From positions 1-47,664 of the forward strand of contig JANQKV010000063.1 in NCBI GenBank assembly GCA_028280945.1: 47,664 bases of DNA. Reading direction: 5' to 3'. The DNA comes from Opitutaceae bacterium (GTDB taxonomy: Bacteria; Verrucomicrobiota; Verrucomicrobiia; Opitutales; Opitutaceae). Below the pieces are notes generated by a model. The model saw nothing but the letters and a program-made list of their open reading frames with translations, did no database searches and had not been told where the DNA came from. Positions within the stretch are counted from its first letter, which is position 1; each line of letters begins with the position of its first letter. Below are positions 24,760 to 32,611 of this stretch, one piece after another. The translations under genes and the position numbers were made by a program.

Positions 24760-26487
24760 CTGGCAGGCGTTAGAGGTCGAGGGGAGGAGCACCTTGGCGA
24801 AGCGGCGGTATCCGGGTGAGCCTCTCAAGCTGGGCCAGGTGGCAAGGTTAGTCCAAACGGGTTACCTCCAAGGAGGGCGGGCTGGTCGCCAGCCGATCAT
24901 CACCGGACTGAAATGGCAAAAGCAGTTGGCGGAGAACTCAGGGTTAAAGCGAAAACAGATCGCTGCAAGAGAGGGAGTGAGCTAAGCGTAAGGATTACCC
25001 AGATCCTCACCCTGCCAAATCTGCCGGAGTACTAAAACCTAGGATGCTCTCTTCCTGCGAACAAACTGGAGGTAGCCCAAAGCTACAAACCCCATCATCA
25101 AGGCGTAGGCAGAGGGTTCGGGGACTGCATTGGTCGTGTAAAGCCCGGTAATTTGCCCTTGAGTCAGGGCATTATTATAAACCCACACTTCATCGAGAAG
25201 ACCATCAAAATTATTACCAAATACAAAAGCATCCGGGCTGGCTGAACCTGTAAAGTCACCACCAGCTGATCTGGAGTCAATTAGCGTACCATTAATGTAG
25301 ATAGCTTGTTCTTTGGTCGAACTGTCATAGGTCATCGTGTAATGATACCAGTTAGCCGTTGCATCAAATGTACCACTTCCAAGTGCCGTAGCGACGTCAG
25401 CAGTTGTAATGTTCAAATCATCGCCAAAAAATCCCAGGAATGGTCCGCCAGGATGGCCAGGATTATGAGCGTTTCTAATCCCTACATGGAGCCATTGGTT
25501 AGCTGCTGGTGTTCCCATACTCAAGATTTGCTGAGCCTGAGGACCTCCTGCTGTTCCCAAATTATTAAGTTTGGCCCAATAGCTGAGAGTAAAACTACTA
25601 TCTGCCAAGGAGAGGGCGTCCTGAGTGGCTCCAGCTGCCAAAGTCAAAGTGCGACTACCCCCGGTAAAGTCAGCAGAACCAGCACCAAAGCTGGTATCCG
25701 TCGTGCTTCGGGTGACACCACCACTGTTGCTCAGATTGGCGACATTGCCGGAATCATCCGTAACCAAGTCTGTGTCAAACGACCAGTGGGCCAGAAGGAC
25801 CGTCTGAGAATAGGCAGTCGTGGTCATTACGCAGGCGATGAACGTTGCCAGAATTGTAAACCGTTTCATATTGAAGCAAGACTGAACATTTAAACTCAAC
25901 ATCATTACAGATTGCCACAAATGATGCCTTTAATACGCAGATGTATAAAAATTAGATCTATCGAGTGGTGGAATGGACTTGTTTTTACTGATTTATGAAA
26001 GAAGGAGGGGGGGATTGAAGTTGGCGTGAAGTCTACTGGATCTGTCTGCCATACAACCAGCCGAGCAATGACCGAAGGGGACTCTGGAGAATCACAAACA
26101 ACACAACAGCTGGGTCAGGATTATGGGATGAAAGTTTAACTGAGACCGATGGAAAGGCCGGTGTCGAAAAAGTCCACGTAAATTTGCCGGAAATATCTTA
26201 ATATAAACATAATACTATTTTAATTTAAGTTGTCATACTGGCGGTCAAGTTGTGCGCTTTGCCAAGCGCAATCTCCCGCGTGAGTTGGAACTTTGCCTGC
26301 GTTTTTGCCGTGCACTTGGCATGTTCGTGTTGCCTTGGGATTAGCGGTGGGCGAGCCCCATCGCGTGCCTCGGGTCAGTTTTAGCAGGCCGGTCGTAAAT
26401 TGAGACGGTTCGTCTTTGGCAGGGATGTTGTCGCTGCAGCCCCAGTGTTTTCCTTCAGCAGCCCATTGTGCCAGGGGGGACGGCAGA
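24760..26487. repeat. Array unit 4 (junction with recF and ldhA tails)
   Basis: The junction 24760-24902 has diverged recF-like sequence (CTGGCAGGCGTTAGAGGTCG). Its antisense ldhA-like tail encodes LATSPPSLEVTRLD and a stop on the minus strand, so that frame is still open. The gene is at 25039-25869. The noncoding part 25870-26487 resembles that of units 1 and 3. Confidence 0.75.
25039..25869 (-). CDS. LamG-domain PEP-CTERM protein, copy 4
   Basis: The 276-residue copy starts MKRFTILATFIACVMTTTAYSQ, slightly diverged from the others. It keeps the LamG layout (HWSFDTDLVTDDSGNVANL, SFTLSYWAKLNNLGTAGG, NWYHYTMTYDSSTKEQAIYING, FDGLLDEVWVYNNALTQGQI) and the tail VPEPSAYALMM with VRRKRAS. Central residues about 95-125 contain QAQQILSMGTPAANQWLHVGIR, a blend of features seen separately in copies 2 and 3, as gene conversion among the copies would produce. 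The gene is intact. Its product should be handled by the same exosortase. Confidence 0.9.
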   Translation of the reverse strand: MKRFTILATFIACVMTTTAYSQTVLLAHWSFDTDLVTDDSGNVANLSNSGGVTRSTTDTSFGAGSADFTGGSRTLTLAAGATQDALSLADSSFTLSYWAKLNNLGTAGGPQAQQILSMGTPAANQWLHVGIRNAHNPGHPGGPFLGFFGDDLNITTADVATALGSGTFDATANWYHYTMTYDSSTKEQAIYINGTLIDSRSAGGDFTGSASPDAFVFGNNFDGLLDEVWVYNNALTQGQITGLYTTNAVPEPSAYALMMGFVALGYLQFVRRKRAS

Positions 26488-26615
26488 CTGGCAGGCGTTT
26501 GAGGTCGAGGGGGGCTCCTTGGCGGAGCGGCGGGGATCGGGTGAACCTTGAGCCGGGGCAAGGGGGCGACGTCAGTTCAGCCGGGTTCCCTCCAAGGCGG
26601 ACTGGCCGGTCGCCA
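26488..26615. repeat. Terminal junction of the array (contains the real ldhA 3' end)
   Basis: It begins with a recF-tail relic (CTGGCAGGCGTTTGAGGTCG at 26488) and continues directly into the genuine 3' end of ldhA, whose stop codon is at 26572-26574. Homology to the other junctions stops within the ldhA codons for LAT, at about 26615. This junction therefore marks the right edge of the array. Confidence 0.75.
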
Positions 26616-27588
26616 ACCGGCAGATGTTGGTGGCGGTGACCCGGGCTATTTCTGCCAAGGCTTCGTTGGTGAGGAAGGCCTGATGGGCGGTGATGAGCAC
26701 GTTGGGAAAGGTCAGTAGCCGGCTCAACTCGTCGTCATCCAACATGGTGTCGGAGAGGTCCTCAAAAAACACCCCTTCCTCTTCCTCGTATACGTCGAGT
26801 GCCACCCCGCCCAGTCGACCTGATTTCAGATTTTCGATCATGGCCGTGGTATCGATGAGTTTGCCCCGGCTGGTGTTGACAAGGTAGGCACCGGGCTTGA
26901 TGCGCTCGAACTGGGTGTGATCGAACAGGTGCATGGTTTCCAGGGTAAGCGGGAGGTGCAACGAGATGACATCGCTGCGTGAAACCAACTCCTCCAGAGA
27001 GACGTAGCCCACCTGGTTTCCCTCGGCCCATTCTGCGCCGGGGCAGGGGTCGTAGGCCAGCACCGTGGTGCCGAATCCGCGGAAGATCTCCGCGGCGAGG
27101 CGGCCAATTTTTCCCGTGCCGACAATGCCCACGGTTTTGCCGTGCAAGTCGAAGCCAACGAGTCCTTTCAAGGAAAAGTTCAGATCCCGCACGCGGCTGT
27201 GGGCCCGGTGAATGTGCCGGTTGAGGGTCAGCAGCAATGCCACGGCGTGCTCGGCCACGGCGTGAGGTGAGTAGGCAGGCACACGGGTGACGGTAATCCC
27301 CAGTTCGCGGGCCGCCGGAAGATCAACGTTATTGAAACCCGCGCATCGCAGGGCGAGGTGCCGAACGTCGGCCAAACGCAGTTTTTCCAGGCAGGCACGG
27401 TCGATTTGGTCGTTAACGAACACACAAGCCGCTCTCACATCACCCACCGCTTCGACGGTTTCGGAACTCAAACGGAATTCGCGAAATTGCCAATCGAGTT
27501 GGGCCGAGGTCGGGGCGGCGAGAAAGAACTCCCGATCATAGGGTTTCGTATCGAAAACAGCGACTGGAACAGGGGGAGAAGCGGTCAC
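26572..27588 (-). CDS. ldhA: D-lactate dehydrogenase (D-2-hydroxyacid dehydrogenase)
   Basis: The GTG at 27588 gives a 338-residue protein, close to E. coli LdhA in size; a longer frame upstream runs into the divergent neighbour and lacks homology. Landmarks match LdhA: AVFDTKPYDREFF at the start, the substrate Arg in HLALRCAGFNNVDL, GKTVGIVGTGKIGRLAAEIF for NAD, YLVNTSRGKLIDT, ALDVYEEEEGVFFEDLS, and catalytic His in ITAHQAFLTNEAL. It reduces pyruvate to D-lactate with NADH in fermentation. The last 15 codons lie in the array's terminal junction. It diverges from the TauE/SafE gene with about 97 nt between starts. Confidence 0.93.
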   Translation of the reverse strand: MTASPPVPVAVFDTKPYDREFFLAAPTSAQLDWQFREFRLSSETVEAVGDVRAACVFVNDQIDRACLEKLRLADVRHLALRCAGFNNVDLPAARELGITVTRVPAYSPHAVAEHAVALLLTLNRHIHRAHSRVRDLNFSLKGLVGFDLHGKTVGIVGTGKIGRLAAEIFRGFGTTVLAYDPCPGAEWAEGNQVGYVSLEELVSRSDVISLHLPLTLETMHLFDHTQFERIKPGAYLVNTSRGKLIDTTAMIENLKSGRLGGVALDVYEEEEGVFFEDLSDTMLDDDELSRLLTFPNVLITAHQAFLTNEALAEIARVTATNICRLATGQSALEGTRLN

Positions 27589-27685
27589 GAACACCACGCA
27601 ACCAGCGACGGGGGCAAAAGCAAAACAAGGAGGAGGAAAGTCCTCCGGCAGGGGCGTTTTTTGCGACCGGAGGGCAAGGGAAACG

Positions 27686-28462
27686 ATGCAGGCTTGCCTG
27701 GCCGCGGGTGCTGCCTTCCTTTCCCAGGGAATGCAGTTGGAACTCTGGCAGTGGGCCCTGGCGGTGGCGGGGGCGATGTGTATCGGGATTTCCAAGACGG
27801 GTATCGGCGGCCTGGGGCTCGTGGCCGTCACGATTTTTGCCAACATTCTGCCGGCCCGTGAGGCCAGCGGGTTTGTGTTGCCCATGCTCATTTGTGCCGA
27901 CTTGGTGGCGGTCAAGAGCTACCGGGCCCACACGCAGTGGAAGCATCTGGGGCGCTTGTTTCCCTGGACCGCCGGCGGGGTATTTATCGGCTGGCTGGCC
28001 ATGGGGCGGATCGATGACCGGCAGGCGAGTGTGCTGATCGGCGTGATTGTGCTGACGATGGTCGGACTGCACTTGTGGCGGATGCGCAAGGGCAAGGCAC
28101 ACCCGCCTGAAAGCATCGTTTTTGCGGCCTTTATTGGGATCCTGGCGGGTTTCACGACCTTGGTTGCCAATGCTGCCGGCCCGTTGATGGCCCTCTATTT
28201 GTTGGCCATGCGGTTTCCCAAGATGGAGTGGATGGGCACGGCCGCGGTGTTCTTCTTTTTGATCAATCTCTTCAAAGTGCCGTTCATGGTGCACCTGGGG
28301 CTGATCGATGGTTCGAGCATTGCCGGCAACCTTTTGATGTTCCCGGCGGTCATCGTAGGAGCGCTGTTTGGCCGCTGGCTGCTGCCCAAGATCAACCAAA
28401 AGCTCTTCGAGACGCTGGCGCTCTGGATGAGCCTTATCGCCGGCGTGAAACTCATGTTCTAA
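27686..28462 (+). CDS. TauE/SafE-family (TSUP) membrane permease
   Basis: The ATG at 27686 has a good ribosome-binding site (GGAGGGCAAGG); an alternative ATG at 27731 removes 15 residues. The 258-residue protein has seven to eight hydrophobic segments and the family's motif pair, MCIGISKTGIGGLGLVAVTIFANI near the N-terminus and the repeated half FIGILAGFTTLVANAAGPLMALYLL in the middle. The proteins of this family export or import small anions such as sulfite, sulfoacetate or other organosulfonates. No sulfur-metabolism partner is adjacent, so the substrate is open. It diverges from ldhA. Confidence 0.88.
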   Translation: MQACLAAGAAFLSQGMQLELWQWALAVAGAMCIGISKTGIGGLGLVAVTIFANILPAREASGFVLPMLICADLVAVKSYRAHTQWKHLGRLFPWTAGGVFIGWLAMGRIDDRQASVLIGVIVLTMVGLHLWRMRKGKAHPPESIVFAAFIGILAGFTTLVANAAGPLMALYLLAMRFPKMEWMGTAAVFFFLINLFKVPFMVHLGLIDGSSIAGNLLMFPAVIVGALFGRWLLPKINQKLFETLALWMSLIAGVKLMF

Positions 28463-28572
28463 CGTATTTTAGCCCACAGATGTCTCAGTTTGACGCCGAC
28501 GATTTGTGAACTTCCCGCATCAAATTAATCGGAGTGCATCTGCGGCAATCTGCGGTTCACACTTTCCCCGGA
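28463..28572. repeat. Intergenic 'CAGATG/ATCTGCGG' repeat debris
   Basis: The 110-nt gap before ruvC contains CCACAGATGTCTCAG and GTGCATCTGCGGCAATCTGCGG. These are fragments of a repeat type (CACAGAT...ATCTGCGG) common in intergenic DNA of this group, as I recall it. No gene is seen. Confidence 0.4.
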
Positions 28573-29181
28573 ATGGCACGTAAGACGGTTCGAGACATGT
28601 GGAAGGCGAAGTTGGCGGGTGAAGAGGTCGCACCTTCCCCGCATGGTCGTCGCACCAAGGCCGATGTGACAGCCCCGCTGAACCTGCAACGCGTGCCGTT
28701 TTCCGGACAGGTGCTCGGCATCGATCCTTCCCTGCGAGGAACCGGGCTGGCCGCCATCGAGTTTTCCGGGGGGCGCCAGCCGATCATGCTAAGTTGTCGC
28801 ACGGTGAAAGTGAAACCCAAGGTGCCCATGGCCGAGGCCTTGGCCGAGATCCACCGGGCCGTCACCGAAATGATCGATCGATTCCCTCTCACCCACGTGG
28901 CGCTGGAGCAGACGATCTACGTGCAGAATTTCCAGACGGCCCAGATCCTGGGTGCCGCGCGCGGGGCGGCCATCGCGGCGGTGGCTCTGCGGGAGTTGCC
29001 GATCTTCGAGTATCCTCCCCTGCGCGTGAAACAGGCGGTGGTGGGCGCGGGACGCGCCAGCAAGGAGCAGATGGCTCGGACCGTGATGGGGTTGTTGGGC
29101 CACGGAGCGACCTTGGGCCACGACGAAGCCGATGCTGCCGGCGTGGCGCTTTGCCACGCCTTCACGTGGCGCGAGGGCTAG
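28573..29181 (+). CDS. ruvC: Crossover junction endodeoxyribonuclease RuvC
   Basis: The ATG at 28573 starts a 202-residue protein, about 30-45 longer than usual because of a basic N-terminal extension (MARKTVRDMWKAKLAGEEVA...). The core begins at LGIDPSLRGTGLA. Catalytic acidic residues are Asp51 (GIDPS), Glu112 (ALEQTIYV) and Asp184/Asp187 (GHDEADAAG). RuvC resolves Holliday junctions with RuvAB; ruvA and ruvB are not in the window. The extension has no recognisable domain and could bind DNA. The gene is followed 107 nt later by tatC on the same strand. Confidence 0.92.
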   Translation: MARKTVRDMWKAKLAGEEVAPSPHGRRTKADVTAPLNLQRVPFSGQVLGIDPSLRGTGLAAIEFSGGRQPIMLSCRTVKVKPKVPMAEALAEIHRAVTEMIDRFPLTHVALEQTIYVQNFQTAQILGAARGAAIAAVALRELPIFEYPPLRVKQAVVGAGRASKEQMARTVMGLLGHGATLGHDEADAAGVALCHAFTWREG

Positions 29182-29288
29182 CGCCAAAATCCCCCGAATC
29201 CGCGATCTCAGCCCGGAGACTTAAAATTCCTCGCTTTCCTCGCCTTGAATTTCCTCCACGATCATGGGTTTCGTTTGCCCAAATCCGC

Positions 29289-30116
29289 ATGCCGCAAGAC
29301 CCGGAAGAACCATCTGACCCACTCGACTACGAGCTCGAAGACGAGGACCTCAACCCTCGCGAGAAGCCCATGGCATTTCTCGATCACCTGGAAGAGCTGC
29401 GCTGGGTGTTTGTGAAGGCGGCGGGGGCATTCATGGTTTGCGCGGTTTTGATCGGAGTTTCACTGAAGAAATTCAACCAGGTGCTCTTGTGGCCATTGGA
29501 GTCGGTCAAGGACGATTACCCCCAGTTTGCCCTCGATCTGGGCACAACCTCCGTGATGGAGGGCTTCACGGTTGTCATCCAAATGTGCGTTGTGGGTGGG
29601 CTCATCATGTCCGCTCCGTTCATCCTGTTTTTCATCGCCCAGTTTGTGGCGCCGGCGCTGCACGAACGGGAAATGAAAATGGTGGCCCCCGCCTGCATGG
29701 TGGCTGCCGTGCTGTTTCTCCTCGGCGTTTGCTTCAGTTTCTTCCTGCTGGTGCCGGGCACGATTCGGGTGTCCATCGAACTCAATGAGCTGTTTGGCTT
29801 CATCACCCGTTGGACCCCGGGTTCCTATTACGGGACATTAATCTGGCTGACGCTGGGGGTGGGGGCGGCTTTCGAATTTCCCCTGCTCATCGTGATTTTG
29901 GTCTACCTTGGTTTGGTCACGAGTGAGAAGCTGAAGAGCTGGTGGCGCCATGCGCTGATCGTGAGCTTTGTGGTGGCTGCTTTTGTCACCCCGACCCCCG
30001 ACCCGATCAATCAATCGATTTTGGCGGTGTCGCTCTACATGCTTTATTGGATCGCGATCGTGGCGGCCAAACGCGTCGAAAAGAAGCAGCGCGAGAAAGC
30101 CGAGGCTGACCTTTAG
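29289..30116 (+). CDS. tatC: Sec-independent protein translocase TatC
   Basis: The ATG at 29289 gives 275 residues: an acidic N-terminal extension (EEPSDPLDYELEDEDLNPREK), then the TatC motif FLDHLEELRWVF, six hydrophobic segments, and the late motif VTPTPDPINQ, which corresponds to the conserved T-P-P-D-P-x-x-Q. TatC recognises twin-arginine signals, for example the phosphoesterase at 3.2 kb. No tatA or tatB is nearby. The C-terminus is highly charged (KRVEKKQREKAEADL). No Shine-Dalgarno sequence is evident, which is common among genes in this window. Confidence 0.93.
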   Translation: MPQDPEEPSDPLDYELEDEDLNPREKPMAFLDHLEELRWVFVKAAGAFMVCAVLIGVSLKKFNQVLLWPLESVKDDYPQFALDLGTTSVMEGFTVVIQMCVVGGLIMSAPFILFFIAQFVAPALHEREMKMVAPACMVAAVLFLLGVCFSFFLLVPGTIRVSIELNELFGFITRWTPGSYYGTLIWLTLGVGAAFEFPLLIVILVYLGLVTSEKLKSWWRHALIVSFVVAAFVTPTPDPINQSILAVSLYMLYWIAIVAAKRVEKKQREKAEADL

Positions 30117-30222
30117 GCAGCCGGTTTACGCCGAATCCGGATTGGTCAACAGGCAACAAGCAGACGGTTTCCGCGGTGAAGCAGGGGCGCCAGTCTTGGC
30201 GAGTCGCTCCGTTCCCGTTCCC

Positions 30223-30741
30223 ATGCCAAGTCCCCGCTTTTTCCCAATTCTGCTCGTTTCAGCCTGTTTGCTGACCCCGTTGCCCGGCTCAATCACGGAG
30301 GACCGATCCGCTGCGAAGGCTGAAATCATTCGCGACATCAAAACCGAGGCAAAGGCATTCGCCATGCGTGATTATGAGACCTGGCAAAAACACTGGGTGC
30401 AAACCGATGAGCTCCGGTTTGCCCATTCCGATGCGGAAAAACTCAGCTACATTCCCGGCTGGGAAACCTTCAACGCCGGGGTGCAGGGCGAGTTCAAGCG
30501 ACCGCCAAGTCCCTCCGGTGACATCCCCAAATACAACTACACGATCACGGTGCGCGGCGACATGGCGTTCGTGGAATACGAGTTCATGATCGGGGAAGAC
30601 CCGATCCGCACGTTTAATGTGATGATTCGAGAGGGTGGGGTCTGGAAGTTCCTCTACATGCACCAGACCAATCTGAATTCCTACACCGACGTGGAGAAGC
30701 CGACCGAAGTGGCAGCGACCGAGTCAGCGCCGGCCGAGTGA
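30223..30741 (+). CDS. Secreted NTF2/SnoaL-like protein
   Basis: The 172-residue protein has a signal peptide (MPSPRFFPILLVSACLLTPLPGS). The mature part resembles the NTF2-like/SnoaL (DUF4440-type) cone fold: KAEIIRDIKTEAKAFAMRDYETWQKHWVQTD at the start, and strands with VRGDMAFVEYEFMIG and EGGVWKFLYMHQTNL at the end. Such domains bind small ligands or act as enzymes, and sequence does not reveal which. It follows tatC by about 106 nt on the same strand. It converges with mntR, 21 nt away. Confidence 0.72.
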   Translation: MPSPRFFPILLVSACLLTPLPGSITEDRSAAKAEIIRDIKTEAKAFAMRDYETWQKHWVQTDELRFAHSDAEKLSYIPGWETFNAGVQGEFKRPPSPSGDIPKYNYTITVRGDMAFVEYEFMIGEDPIRTFNVMIREGGVWKFLYMHQTNLNSYTDVEKPTEVAATESAPAE

Positions 30742-30762
30742 ATCCCGCCGGGTTGTTAAGGT

Positions 30763-31212
30763 TTAGTCTGGAGTCGAACTACGGTTAAGTGAGTCCCGCA
30801 ATGCGGGATTGGCCTCCAGGTGGGCATTGAGGCGCTCCAGCGCTTCAAACGTCTCCGGACTCACGTGGTGTTCCATGCCTTCGACATCTCGAGAAATGAC
30901 TTTTTCATCCAAACCCAAGTGGCGGAGAAACTGGGTCAGGAGTTCGTGGCGATGGGCGATGCGGGCGGCCACGGCCTCGCCGGCTTCGGTCAACACCATG
31001 CCCCGGTATTTCTCGTAGTTGACCAGTCCTTCAGCATCCAAGCGTTGCACCATGGTGGTGACGCTGGCCTGGGAAATCTTCAATTCGGCCGCGACATCAA
31101 CCACCCGCGCGTAACCCTTGGTCTTGATCAACTCACTGATACGCTCGAGGTAGTCCTCGGCGGCTGCGGTGGTGCGGGGGTTGGTAGGGCCAGGGGGCAC
31201 AGGTTGACTCAA
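30763..31212 (-). CDS. mntR: DtxR/MntR-family manganese-responsive repressor
   Basis: The 149-residue protein shows the MntR pattern: EDYLERISELIKTKGYARVVDVAAELKISQASVTTMVQRL (winged helix), LVNYEKYRGMVLTEAGEAVA, then HRHELLTQFLRHLGLDEKVISRDVEGMEHHVS. The dimerisation helices carry metal ligands Glu/His/His (DVEGMEHH). It lacks the SH3 domain of longer DtxR proteins. It should repress manganese uptake genes when metal is bound; none is in the window. The start is uncertain: TTG at 31212 or GTG at 31200, both before the helix-turn-helix. It closes a minus-strand run of hemX, hemA and a small membrane gene. Confidence 0.88.
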   Translation of the reverse strand: MSQPVPPGPTNPRTTAAAEDYLERISELIKTKGYARVVDVAAELKISQASVTTMVQRLDAEGLVNYEKYRGMVLTEAGEAVAARIAHRHELLTQFLRHLGLDEKVISRDVEGMEHHVSPETFEALERLNAHLEANPALRDSLNRSSTPD

Positions 31213-31263
31213 CCCACCCGGGCAGGGTGGTCAAAAGGAATCCTTCTGCCAGTGATGCGGGGT

Positions 31264-31503
31264 CTACTTCCGCGCGTTGAGTTCGCGCTGGTAGCGCATC
31301 ACGGTGCGGAACATCCAGCAGGACATCCAGAAGACCCCCGTCATGCAGGCGGCGGTGCCCGCCGACCACAGCGCGATCATTGCCGGATCATTGGACGGGA
31401 CGTGCTTTTGCAACACGACATACATAAAGGCGAAGAATGCGCCGCTCAGGACAACATCCATCAGGAAGTCGGTTTTTTTGACGGTGACTTCAGATTCGGC
31501 CAT
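31264..31503 (-). CDS. Small membrane protein of unknown function
   Basis: The 79-residue protein has two hydrophobic helices (about residues 13-31 and 44-64, MDVVLSGAFFAFMYVV and ALWSAGTAACMTGVFWM). A charged N-terminus (MAESEVTVKKTD) precedes them and the tail is RYQRELNARK. It lies 61 nt after hemA and 51 nt before mntR on the same strand, and is probably cotranscribed. No family is recognised. Confidence 0.7.
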   Translation of the reverse strand: MAESEVTVKKTDFLMDVVLSGAFFAFMYVVLQKHVPSNDPAMIALWSAGTAACMTGVFWMSCWMFRTVMRYQRELNARK

Positions 31504-31564
31504 AGGAGGTCAAAGAGAGGGGGGAGGTCGGTAATGTCGACGTGATTCTGCGGAAAATCCAAAA

Positions 31565-32611
31565 TCAGCTTTCGTTGCCCGGTCGCCGTTTCAGCGATTC
31601 CCACAAATAGGTGGATTTTTCCGTGATCATGTCGCGGGCTTTTTCGATTTCCGCCACGCGGGCGGCTCGATTCTCCTCCGAGATTCGGGCCAGGTCATCG
31701 AGGTTATAGAGGTAGACGTTGTCGAGGTCGCCGGCGGCCGGGTCGATGTCGCGGGGCAGCGCGAGATCGATCAAGAATAATGGTGCGGCCGGCCGACGGG
31801 CCATGGCGGTGGCCAGGGCCGGGCCTGAGAGAATCGATCCGGGAGCGGCGGTTGCACAGACGATGATGTCGAAGTCGGCCAGGCGGCGACCGAGTTTTTC
31901 AAAAGGCAGGGCGCGGGCGTCGAGGGAGGCTGCAAGGCTCATGGCCTTTTCCATGGTGCGGCTGGTGACGGTGAGGTCGTTTGCGCCCCGGCTGCGGAAC
32001 GCTTTCGCCGCCTGTTCGCCGATTTCGCCGGCGCCCGCCAGCAGCACGCGGGCGTCCGCCAAACTACCGAAGATGGTTGTGGCCAAGTCCACCGCAACGT
32101 TGGCCACGCTCACCTGGCCTTCGGCAATGGCGGTGTGGGTGCGCACGTGTTTGGCGGCCTGAAACGCTTTCTGGAAGACCTTGTGCAAAACCGGTCCCAC
32201 TGAACGCACGTCCTGAGCCTCGGCGTAGGCGTCCTTTACCTGACCGAAGATCTCATTTTCTCCAATCAGCTGTGACTCCAGCCCGGCGGAAACACTGGTC
32301 AGGTGGTAGATCGCCTTTGCGTCCAACTCACGCATCTCCAAGCTTCGGAAGGCATCGACCTCGATGTCCTGATGCTCGCACAGCGCCGTTCGCAGGGTGT
32401 CGAGGGTCGATTCCTCGTCAGCGACGCCGTAAATCTCCAATCGGTTGCAGGTATTGAGCACGGCGAATTCCTGCAACCCGGGCAGGGCGGCCAGCCGACT
32501 TTGGAACTCCGGCATTTTTTCCGGAGTCAACGCCAGTCGTTCCCGCCACTCGAGCGGCGCCGTATGGTGCGTGGCCCCTACGACAAAGAGGGTGGGATCG
32601 GACGCACTCAC
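31565..32611 (-). CDS. hemA: Glutamyl-tRNA reductase, short form
   Basis: The GTG at 32611 overlaps the hemX stop (GTGA), which supports this start. Motifs are LFVVGATHHTAPLEWRERLAL, the catalytic Cys55 in LNTCNRLEIYG, LESQLIGENEIFGQVKDAY, and the NADPH domain VLLAGAGEIGEQAAKAF. It reduces glutamyl-tRNA to glutamate-1-semialdehyde, the first step of tetrapyrrole synthesis. The length is 348 residues, while the usual protein has about 410-430. It stops just after the spinal helix (ITEKSTYLWESLKRR), so most of the C-terminal dimerisation domain is missing. Short forms are also known from chlamydiae, as I recall. Confidence 0.92.
   Translation of the reverse strand: MSASDPTLFVVGATHHTAPLEWRERLALTPEKMPEFQSRLAALPGLQEFAVLNTCNRLEIYGVADEESTLDTLRTALCEHQDIEVDAFRSLEMRELDAKAIYHLTSVSAGLESQLIGENEIFGQVKDAYAEAQDVRSVGPVLHKVFQKAFQAAKHVRTHTAIAEGQVSVANVAVDLATTIFGSLADARVLLAGAGEIGEQAAKAFRSRGANDLTVTSRTMEKAMSLAASLDARALPFEKLGRRLADFDIIVCATAAPGSILSGPALATAMARRPAAPLFLIDLALPRDIDPAAGDLDNVYLYNLDDLARISEENRAARVAEIEKARDMITEKSTYLWESLKRRPGNES

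Larger units (their letters stand above)
19589..26615. repeat. Tandem array of four LamG/PEP-CTERM units between recF and ldhA
   Basis: Four direct repeats of about 1.77, 1.66, 1.75 and 1.73 kb begin at 19589, 21356, 23013 and 24760, and a fifth partial copy begins at 26488. Each full unit consists of (1) a junction of about 120-145 nt resembling the recF 3' end, then the ldhA 3' end in antisense; (2) about 150 nt of shared sequence; (3) one PEP-CTERM gene on the minus strand; (4) 560-680 nt of conserved, AT-rich noncoding DNA. The array is visibly lower in G+C than its neighbours. No transposase or integrase lies in it. Confidence 0.85.

Noticed and set aside
20689-26487. Possible CRISPR or satellite array
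   Set aside because: The repeats are about 1.7 kb with a gene in each; there are no short regular repeats with unique spacers and no cas genes.
27630-27665. GAGGAAAGTCCTCCGGCAGGGG resembling the RNase P RNA GAGGAAAGTC signature
   Set aside because: It lies in the 100-nt gap between ldhA and the TauE/SafE gene, with no room for the several hundred nt of RNase P RNA and no matching 3' partner.
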